Shown here: piece by piece, positions 58,977 through 64,000 of the stretch
Layout: every line of letters begins with the position of its first letter
Numbering within the stretch: position 1 is the stretch's first letter
Assembly (NCBI GenBank): GCA_945913025.1
Contig: CAMECJ010000004.1
Location: 100,745 to 164,744 of the forward strand
Length of the DNA stretch: 64,000 nt
Direction: 5' to 3'
From: an uncultured Elusimicrobia bacterium
GTDB lineage: Bacteria > Elusimicrobiota > Elusimicrobia > Elusimicrobiales > Elusimicrobiaceae
Notes under the pieces: model-generated
Database searches by the model: none
What the model saw: the letters and a program-made list of their open reading frames with translations, nothing else
Told to the model about the DNA's origin: nothing
Translations under genes and position numbers: made by a program

Positions 58977-60527
58977 ATGAAAAAAGTGGTTTTAATCATC
59001 CGCGACGGCTGGGGCGACGCCAAAGCTGGCCCGCATAACGCCGTAACAAGTGCCAAGACGCCCAATATTACCAAATACTTGGCCGAATATCCCCATACCC
59101 AAATTGAAGCCTCCGGCGAACAGGTGGGGCTGCCTGCGGGATATATGGGCTCGTCCGAAGTGGGCCACCTCAATATGGGGGCCGGACGTATCGTTATTCA
59201 GGAACTCAAACGCTTGAAAGACACGATTGAGGACGGATCTTTATTTAAATCGGCCGCGTTCTCCGCGTGTATAGATAACTGCGTTAAAAACAATAAACCG
59301 CTGCATGTAATGGGGCTTGTACAGGACGAAGGCGTTCACGCCCACCACGACCATTTGCACGCCATTATCAAATACGCCGCCGAAAAAGGCATTAAAGACA
59401 TTAACGTCCATTTCTTTGCCGACGGCCGCGATACGCCGCCGCAGAGCTCCATCGGCTATATCCGCACGCTGGAAGAAAAGATGAAAGAATACGGTGCGGG
59501 GAAAATCGCCACTATTCAAGGCCGCTACTACGCTATGGACCGCGGCGAGGACTGGAGCCTGACCGATAAAGCCTATGATTTGATTGTTCACGCCAAAGGT
59601 TTGCACGGCACGACCGCCGAAGCGGTGGTGGCTGAAGATTATAAAACGATGAAAACACCCGACGGCGGCCCGATGGTGGACGAATATATCCCGCCGACCG
59701 TATTGGGCGGTTACAAAGGAATGGAAGCAGGTTCCAGCGTGATTTTCTTCAACTTCCGCCAAGACCGCGCCATTCAGCTTACCCGCGCGTTTATTGACGA
59801 TACGTACCCGGGCCGCCGCGGCGAACGCGTGCCTTGCGTGTATTGCGGCTTAACCAAGTATTACGATTCCTTTCCCTATAACGCTCTGCCTTCTATGACG
59901 GACGGCGGCGGCATGAACAACCTCTTGGGTGAGGTTATTTCCAAAGCCGGCCTGAAACAGCTGCGCTTGGCGGAAACGCAAAAATTCAAACACGTTACAT
60001 CGTTCTTCAACGGCAAACTGTTAAAACCGTACCCGGGCGAGGACCGTATTGAAAAGAAGGGCCGCTTTGACCCCGCCACGTTTGCCGAACATCCGGAAAT
60101 GGAAGCGTATATCGTCAAGGACGAAGCGATTACCCAGATTAATTCCGGCAAGTACGATTTTATCGTGATCAACTTTGCCAACTGCGATATGGTGGGCCAT
60201 ACGGGCAATTTTAATTCCGTGGTCAAAGCCGTGGAAGTGGTGGACGAGTGCACGGGTGCGGTGACGGAAGCCGCTTTGGCGAAAGATTACGCCGTGTTTA
60301 TTACCGCCGACCACGGTAACGCCGAAGAAATGTGGGACGACAAAATCAATATGCCCAAAACCGCCCATACCACGAATTTGGTGGACTTTATCTATTTAAA
60401 TAACGACGATAAATCCGCCCAAATGCAGCCCACGGGCAACTTGGGCGACATTGCGGTGACGGTACTTGACGTCATGGGGATTGAGAAACCGGCGGATATG
60501 ACGGCCAAGAGCTTGATTAAGAAGTAA
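58977..60527 (+). CDS. gpmI: 2,3-bisphosphoglycerate-independent phosphoglycerate mutase
   Basis: Protein of 516 residues of the alkaline-phosphatase superfamily. Metal ligand Asp10 in IRDGWGD, catalytic serine in MGSSEVGHLNMGAGR, HAHHDHLHAIIKYA, FFADGRDTPPQSS and the C-terminal FITADHGNAEEMWD plus TAHTTNLVDF. Start at 58977 after TAAGGAGAATTACCGT. Does the same reaction as GpmA (40.4-41.1 kb) with a different mechanism; the domain order is standard. Confidence 0.95.
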   Translation: MKKVVLIIRDGWGDAKAGPHNAVTSAKTPNITKYLAEYPHTQIEASGEQVGLPAGYMGSSEVGHLNMGAGRIVIQELKRLKDTIEDGSLFKSAAFSACIDNCVKNNKPLHVMGLVQDEGVHAHHDHLHAIIKYAAEKGIKDINVHFFADGRDTPPQSSIGYIRTLEEKMKEYGAGKIATIQGRYYAMDRGEDWSLTDKAYDLIVHAKGLHGTTAEAVVAEDYKTMKTPDGGPMVDEYIPPTVLGGYKGMEAGSSVIFFNFRQDRAIQLTRAFIDDTYPGRRGERVPCVYCGLTKYYDSFPYNALPSMTDGGGMNNLLGEVISKAGLKQLRLAETQKFKHVTSFFNGKLLKPYPGEDRIEKKGRFDPATFAEHPEMEAYIVKDEAITQINSGKYDFIVINFANCDMVGHTGNFNSVVKAVEVVDECTGAVTEAALAKDYAVFITADHGNAEEMWDDKINMPKTAHTTNLVDFIYLNNDDKSAQMQPTGNLGDIAVTVLDVMGIEKPADMTAKSLIKK

Positions 60528-60535
60528 AATATTTT

Positions 60536-60640
60536 ATGTCATTCCCGGGTGTTTTTGCCGGGAATCTTCCGCTGATATTGCAGTTAACGCTTTTATCAGA
60601 CGAAGATCCCCGACGACGACCTCGGGGATGACATTTTATA
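60536..60640. repeat. two REP-like palindromes between gpmI and the GIY-YIG gene
   Basis: GTCATTCCCGG...CCGGGAATCT (60538-60567) and GATCCCCGA...CTCGGGGATGACA (60605-60634) belong to the same GTCAT-stem family as elements at 15.7, 25.6, 50.8 and 61.4 kb. Confidence 0.7.
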
Positions 60641-60654
60641 TGAATCTTGGGCAT

Positions 60655-60945
60655 ATGTATTGCGTTTATATTTTAACCAATAAAAATCACACGGTTTTAT
60701 ATATAGGTGTTACCAGTAATTTGCCCGGGCGTATTTACCAACATCAAAACGAAGTGGCTGAGGGATTTTCTTTCCGGTATAAGTTGCATAAATTGGTGTA
60801 TTATGAAACATGTGAAAGTATTTCTTCCGCTATTGCACGGGAAAAGCAATTAAAGAAATGGAACCGTGCTTGGAAAGAGCGTCTTATTGCAGAGAAAAAC
60901 CCCAGTTGGCGTGATTTGTCGGAAGAATGGGGTTTTGAATTTTAA
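60655..60945 (+). CDS. GIY-YIG nuclease-superfamily protein
   Basis: Protein of 96 residues: MYCVYILTNKNHTVLYIGVTSNLPGRIYQHQ (GIY-YIG core, with Arg) and the C-terminal YYETCESISSAIAREKQLKKW and WRDLSEEWG. Small stand-alone YhbQ-like members of unknown target. The ATG at 60655 matches the usual family start; an ATG at 60640 is possible. The gene sits directly after repeats and often travels with such regions. Confidence 0.85.
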   Translation: MYCVYILTNKNHTVLYIGVTSNLPGRIYQHQNEVAEGFSFRYKLHKLVYYETCESISSAIAREKQLKKWNRAWKERLIAEKNPSWRDLSEEWGFEF

Positions 60946-60967
60946 AAAATCTGTTTGTGCCAATATT

Positions 60968-61195
60968 ATGGAAAGTTATATTAAAGTAAAGGTCCACGCG
61001 GGGGAAAAGAAAAACTGGCTGGAACAAAAATCCCCCGATACGTTTGAAATCTGGGTCAAAGCGCCTGCCGAACAGGGCCGCGCCAACGAAGCCGTCCGCG
61101 CCGCGCTGGCGGAACATTTGGGCCTGCCCGAAAATAAACTTTCCCTCATCAAAGGGGCCACGAGCCCGTCTAAAATCTTTCTAAAAAGACAATAA
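60968..61195 (+). CDS. DUF167 (YggU) family protein
   Basis: Protein of 75 residues: YIKVKVHAGEKKNWLE, WVKAPAEQGRANEAVRAALAEHLGL and NKLSLIKGATSPSKIFL match the DUF167 consensus. Function is unknown in all members. Sits 22 nt after the GIY-YIG gene. Confidence 0.85.
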   Translation: MESYIKVKVHAGEKKNWLEQKSPDTFEIWVKAPAEQGRANEAVRAALAEHLGLPENKLSLIKGATSPSKIFLKRQ

Positions 61196-61199
61196 TTTT

Positions 61200-61286
61200 C
61201 AACTTTAATTTTTTTGCTTTGGTTGGGTTACGTCCGGCCTTTGGGCCTTGACCCGTTTTTTTTTTTTGATAACATAGGGATAATTC
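61200..61286. other. intergenic stretch with a T12 tract preceding the pilin cassette
   Basis: Twelve T's (61256-61267) are followed by GATAACATAGGGATAATTC and then the cassette. The same T12-GATA arrangement stands about 115 nt before copy A. GTCCGG...TTTGGGCC-type short dyads occur; no gene seen. Confidence 0.5.
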
Positions 61287-61437
61287 AGGTTTGGCGGCTT
61301 TGTATTTGCGTTGCGTCATTCCGTAGTGTTTTTGTGCGGAATCTCGTCGTTACGTAACAACAAGATTCCCGATAGAAACATTCGGGAATGACGCAATAGA
61401 ACGATAAAGCCGCCAAACCGTAATATAGGGGGCCTTT
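61287..61437 (+). repeat. pilin-upstream structured cassette, copy B
   Basis: Copy of 50807-50954 with few differences. Stem TTGCGTCATTCC / GGAATGACGCAA replaces TTACGTCATTCC / GGAATGACGTAA, a compensatory pair. GTGCGG replaces GTACGG, keeping a G-T pair. Ends AATATAGGGGGCCTTT before the ATG at 61438. Confidence 0.8.
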
Positions 61438-62037
61438 ATGAAAGGTTTTACGCTTTGCTGTCATCCTGAACTGACGCTTTTACCGCTTAGCGTCACTCCG
61501 GAAGGCCGTAGTCCGGAGTCTAGTCATAGAATTTCAGGATCTAATAAAACTGGTTTTACCTTAATTGAATTGTTAGTCGTCATTTTAATCATTGGTATTT
61601 TGGCGGCGGTGGCGCTGCCGCAGTACCAAACAGCAGTAGCGCGGTCGCGCTATCAGCAACTGGTATTAATGGGGACGGCGATTGCCGAGGCCGAAAAAGT
61701 TTATTATATGGCAAATGGCGAGTATACAACGGATTTTAGTGCACTTGATTTGGATTTCGGTGCGGCTACGCTAGGGGAAAATGCTTCTGGGACATATAGT
61801 AAAATTAGTGGAAAGTGGGGGCGTTGCGTTTTGCGTGATTACGGAATGGGAACTGTGCAGTGCAGCTCTGGATATACGGGAGTGCCGGAATTTGAAAAGA
61901 ACTTTTCTTCTTCTGTCCGTTATTGTCACGCAAGTTTTTCCAAAGGGGATGTAGCCCAACGGGTTTGCAAGCTGGAAACCAACACAACGGAGCCGTCGTC
62001 TTCTAATGACTCCTATGCCACGTACAAATTTAAATAA
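61438..62037 (+). CDS. type IV pilin-like protein with an in-frame palindromic element in its leader
   Basis: Protein of 199 residues. It begins MKGFTL like its paralogue, then has 36 extra residues (encoded by 61456-61563) before IELLVVILIIGILAAVALPQYQ. The insert ends KTGFTL, so the prepilin G-FTL sequence occurs twice, giving two possible peptidase sites; only the second continues into the helix. The inserted DNA is a palindromic element. The mature part has four cysteines in a variable domain. If the first ATG is used, the leader is about 39 residues instead of the usual 2-7. Confidence 0.8.
   Translation: MKGFTLCCHPELTLLPLSVTPEGRSPESSHRISGSNKTGFTLIELLVVILIIGILAAVALPQYQTAVARSRYQQLVLMGTAIAEAEKVYYMANGEYTTDFSALDLDFGAATLGENASGTYSKISGKWGRCVLRDYGMGTVQCSSGYTGVPEFEKNFSSSVRYCHASFSKGDVAQRVCKLETNTTEPSSSNDSYATYKFK
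61459..61545 (+). repeat. palindromic element inserted in the pilin gene
   Basis: Outer stem ATCCTGAA / TTCAGGAT (61463-61470 / 61533-61540); inner hairpins TGACGCT / AGCGTCA (61472-61478 / 61489-61495) and ACTCCGGA / TCCGGAGT (61495-61502 / 61512-61519). The outer stem matches the intergenic palindrome at 25564-25590. Confidence 0.75.
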
Positions 62038-62071
62038 CGGTTTTTAGAAAAAACTCTTTTTCCCGTTTTTT

Positions 62072-62177
62072 TGCTATAATATCTATAAGAAAAAATCCGC
62101 TTGGGCCACAGGTGTATTGACGCCCGAAAGAGATTTACAAAAAACTTCGCGGGACGGAAATCCCGTGGGGATTTTTT
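62072..62177 (+). promoter_or_regulatory. rpsF promoter and structured leader with candidate attenuator
   Basis: Extended -10 TGC-TATAAT (62072-62080) gives a start near 62087 and a leader of about 120 nt. Terminator: AAATCCC / GGGATTT (62158-62164 / 62168-62174) with a run of T. Alternative stem CGCGGGA / TCCCGTG (62148-62154 / 62161-62167) shares TCCC and excludes it. An upstream stem GGGC / GCCC (62103-62106 / 62122-62125) is also present. Confidence 0.6.
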
Positions 62178-62208
62178 GACGAAACAAAACGCAACTAAAA
62201 TAGAGTAT

Positions 62209-62529
62209 ATGAGAACTTACGAAAGCGTAATTATTGTTAAACCCCAACTCTCTGACGGAGAAGTGGGCGAATTCGTGTTGAAGGCGAAAGAACTTATCGC
62301 CAAACACGGCGGGGAAGTAACCAGCGAAGAAAAATTGGGCAGAAGAAAATTCACCCACGAAGTAAACCACGTTCGCGACGGTTTCTACCTCTACTTGAAA
62401 TTTAAAGCCGAACCGAAATTTGTAAAAATTTTTGATAGTGCTTTGAAACTCAATGAAAAAGTGCTTCGCTCTATGACGATGATCGCTATGGAAGTGAAAG
62501 CCAAACCGGCTCCTGTCGTTGCAAAATAA
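62209..62529 (+). CDS. rpsF: 30S ribosomal protein S6
   Basis: Protein of 106 residues: MRTYESVIIVKPQLSD, GRRKFTHEVNHVRDGFYLYLKF and SMTMIAMEVKAKPAPVVAK. Binds S18 in the 30S platform. Start at the ATG at 62209; upstream in-frame codons lie in the untranslated leader. First of rpsF-ssb-rpsR-rplI. Confidence 0.94.
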   Translation: MRTYESVIIVKPQLSDGEVGEFVLKAKELIAKHGGEVTSEEKLGRRKFTHEVNHVRDGFYLYLKFKAEPKFVKIFDSALKLNEKVLRSMTMIAMEVKAKPAPVVAK

Positions 62530-62538
62530 GGTTAACGT

Positions 62539-62982
62539 ATGCCAGCACAAATCAAATTACCGGAACAGAATCTTGTCCTTCTAGTCGGACGGTTAACACG
62601 TGACCCGAATGTGGCGTTTACGCAGAAAGGCCAGGCAGTGTGCCGTTGTGATATTGCGGTGAACCGCAGATATTTGGATGCTACCACAAACGAGTGGAAA
62701 GACGACACGGTTTTCGTGCCCGTGGTGGTTTGGGGCGCGGCAGCCGACCGGTGTAAAGACCGGGTGAAAAAGGGGACTCCCATTCAAGTGGAAGGCCGCC
62801 TCACCAGCAGCGAATACACCGACAAAACAACCGGGCAAACCCGCAGATCCCTACAGGTTACGGCCCGCCGGATCCAAATTCTGGAATCCGGTGCCGCGGG
62901 AGGGTCTTCTTACGAAACCCACGCGGCCGCTAAGGACGACGTCCCCACTTCCGAAGTAATGGAAGACGACGTGCCCTTTTAA
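62539..62982 (+). CDS. ssb: single-stranded DNA-binding protein
   Basis: Protein of 147 residues. OB fold: NLVLLVGRLTRDPNVAFTQKGQAVCRCDIAVNRRY, VVVWGAAADRCKDRVKKGTPIQVEGRLTSSEYTDKTTG and the acidic C-terminal tip EDDVPF that recruits partner proteins. Nine nucleotides after rpsF, between rpsF and rpsR as in many bacteria. Confidence 0.95.
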   Translation: MPAQIKLPEQNLVLLVGRLTRDPNVAFTQKGQAVCRCDIAVNRRYLDATTNEWKDDTVFVPVVVWGAAADRCKDRVKKGTPIQVEGRLTSSEYTDKTTGQTRRSLQVTARRIQILESGAAGGSSYETHAAAKDDVPTSEVMEDDVPF

Positions 62983-63006
62983 ACTTTAAGACAAGAGGAA
63001 TATCCA

Positions 63007-63324
63007 ATGTCCGAAGAAATTAAAACTCAAGCCCCCGCGGCCAACACCGCCGCTCCGGCCGCCCGCCCCGAAAGACCGGCGCGTCCGTTTATGGGCAAAA
63101 AGCGCTTTGAAAGCAGAAGAAAAGTCTGCAAAGTCTGCGCGGAAAAAATCGAAAACATCGATTACAAGAACTTTCAGTTTGTAAAGTCCTTTACGATGGA
63201 AAGCGGCAAAATCCTTTCCAGAAGAATCACCGGCACCTGCGCCAAACACCAGCGCCAGATTACCAAAGCGATCAAACGCGACCGCAACTTGGCCATCTTG
63301 CCGTATTCTTTGCCCAAAAAATAA
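63007..63324 (+). CDS. rpsR: 30S ribosomal protein S18
   Basis: Protein of 105 residues. N-terminal Pro/Ala-rich extension (APAANTAAPAARPERPARP), then the S18 core VCKVCAEKIENIDYKNFQFVKSF and GKILSRRITGTCAKHQRQITKAIKRDR. The C-x2-C with further cysteine suggests a zinc-binding (C+) S18. Binds S6. Confidence 0.94.
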   Translation: MSEEIKTQAPAANTAAPAARPERPARPFMGKKRFESRRKVCKVCAEKIENIDYKNFQFVKSFTMESGKILSRRITGTCAKHQRQITKAIKRDRNLAILPYSLPKK

Positions 63325-63339
63325 GCCGGAGGACGAACA

Positions 63340-63852
63340 ATGAAAGTTATTTTGAAACAGAACGTCAAAAATTTGGGTATGGTGGGCAGCATCGTTGAGG
63401 TAAAGCCCGGTTACGCCCGCAATTTCTTGGTGCCGCACCGCTTGGCGGAAATCGCCACCGAAGGCGCCATTAAGAACTGGCAGCTCGGCGCCGAACGCCG
63501 CGCCAAACGCATTGAAGCGGAACTCGCCGAAGCCCGCGCCATCGCCGAAAAATTGGCCGGTGTCGTGCTTCCGTTTACCAAAACCGTCAACAGCGACGGC
63601 GTGGTATTCGGTTCCGTCAACAAAGCCGACATCTTCAAAGCGTTGAACGCGCTCGGCCACAACATCGCCAAAGATTCTATTGAACTCAATATGCCTATTA
63701 AAGCTTTGGGCGAAACCGAAGTGGGCATTTATTTGAAACCGACCGTTACCGCTACGATCAAAGTGCAGATTAATCCTTTGACCACGGTGGAAGAAAAAAT
63801 CGCTGACGCCAAGCCGGAAGCGAAAGCCGAAGAAGCGGCCGAAGCCAAATAA
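63340..63852 (+). CDS. rplI: 50S ribosomal protein L9
   Basis: Protein of 170 residues: MKVILKQNVKNLGMVGSIVEVKPGYARNFLVPHRLA (N-domain), connecting helix, and C-domain FGSVNKADIFKALNALGHNIAKDSIELN. An Ala/Glu/Lys-rich tail follows. Last gene of the operon; a strong terminator follows. Confidence 0.95.
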   Translation: MKVILKQNVKNLGMVGSIVEVKPGYARNFLVPHRLAEIATEGAIKNWQLGAERRAKRIEAELAEARAIAEKLAGVVLPFTKTVNSDGVVFGSVNKADIFKALNALGHNIAKDSIELNMPIKALGETEVGIYLKPTVTATIKVQINPLTTVEEKIADAKPEAKAEEAAEAK

Positions 63853-63876
63853 ATACTGGAAATTGCGTTTTGTACA

Positions 63877-63908
63877 CCCCCCGCGCAAGCGGGGGGTTTC
63901 TTTTTTAT
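63877..63908 (+). terminator. terminator of the rpsF-ssb-rpsR-rplI operon
   Basis: CCCCCCGC / GCGGGGGG stem (63877-63884 / 63889-63896) with GCAA tetraloop and a T-rich tail. Confidence 0.9.
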
Positions 63909-63945
63909 ATAGAGAAGAAAATAGGATAAAGAAAGAATTTATTTC

Positions 63946-64000
63946 CTTTTTCTGACAGCAGAAAAAGTAAACAAAAAGACTGCGGCCAGTGCGGCATAAA
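63946..64000. repeat. dispersed repeat, right copy (continues beyond the window)
   Basis: Identical over 55 nt to 50397-50451, starting with the hairpin CTTTTTCTG-ACAG-CAGAAAAAG. The copy is cut by the window edge. Confidence 0.85.

Noticed and set aside
62986..63888. Minus-strand ORF of 300 codons
   Set aside because: Antisense to rpsR and rplI; shadow frame.
1..64000. tRNA, rRNA or CRISPR arrays
   Set aside because: No T-loop-like GGTTCGAATCC, no rRNA-like stretch and no regularly spaced direct repeats were noticed. A dedicated scan could still find a tRNA I missed.

Overview
This looks like the chromosome of an anaerobic, Gram-negative, host-associated bacterium of the Elusimicrobiota, close to the gut genera Elusimicrobium/Avelusimicrobium. 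That placement is inferred from overall protein character, not from a search. Supporting signs are several type IV pilin-like genes with near-identical N-termini, an oxygen-independent class III ribonucleotide reductase, an acyl-CoA dehydrogenase/Etf module with a ferredoxin domain, a heptose adenylyltransferase (LPS), prolipoprotein processing (lgt), and many intergenic hairpin repeats. Coding density is high and both strands are used. No rRNA, tRNA, CRISPR array, transposase or prophage was seen.

Layout. 1-2.1 kb: accessory pair, a PD-(D/E)XK-like protein cut by the window edge and a degenerate AbiEii-like protein. 2.1-5.1 kb (minus): MerR/flavodoxin/DUF4405 redox operon and an MFS drug exporter. 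5.2-12.5 kb: exported HAD phosphatase, iron alcohol dehydrogenase, ArsR plus ArsP-like permease, two DUF3592 paralogues, PIF1-like helicase, ZIP transporter. 12.5-19.5 kb: membrane protein, M29 aminopeptidase, a secreted protein with a recent internal duplication, and the nrdD/glycyl-radical-subunit/nrdG operon. 19.5-26.4 kb: TspO, accB-like/accC/hldE-C, a serine-palmitoyltransferase-like enzyme, a GNAT-like acyltransferase, an ACT protein. 26.4-30.4 kb (minus): rlmN, lipoprotein, ComB-QueC fusion, secreted coiled-coil protein. 30.5-39.4 kb: phosphohexomutase, enolase, ftsB-like, MBL hydrolase, lgt, rluD-like, then suhB/TM0106-type nuclease, PTS EIIA and def. 39.5-46 kb: pilin, gpmA, a lysine-pathway operon (lysA-lysC) behind a candidate leader-peptide attenuator, small membrane proteins, a metzincin. 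46-50.3 kb (minus): HIT protein and the rpsU-dnaG-rpoD operon. 50.3-64 kb: repeats, pilins, Acd-EtfB-EtfA, histidine kinase, exonuclease, gpmI, GIY-YIG, DUF167, and rpsF-ssb-rpsR-rplI.

Most unusual content. (1) A leader ORF with clustered lysine codons, followed by mutually exclusive antiterminator and terminator helices, precedes lysA and an ACT-less aspartokinase. (2) A class III ribonucleotide reductase is split so that the glycyl-radical loop is a 73-residue protein, with coiled-coil-like ends on both halves. (3) A palindromic element sits in frame inside a prepilin leader. (4) An almost identical, structure-preserving cassette of about 150 nt lies upstream of two pilin genes. (5) A ComB-like domain is fused to QueC. 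(6) A BCCP-like AccB lacks the biotinyl lysine. (7) Three copies of an intergenic element of about 200 nt have different hairpin arms but preserved pairing and spacing. (8) Many genes have a -10 box ending 5-7 nt before the start codon, which implies leaderless mRNAs.
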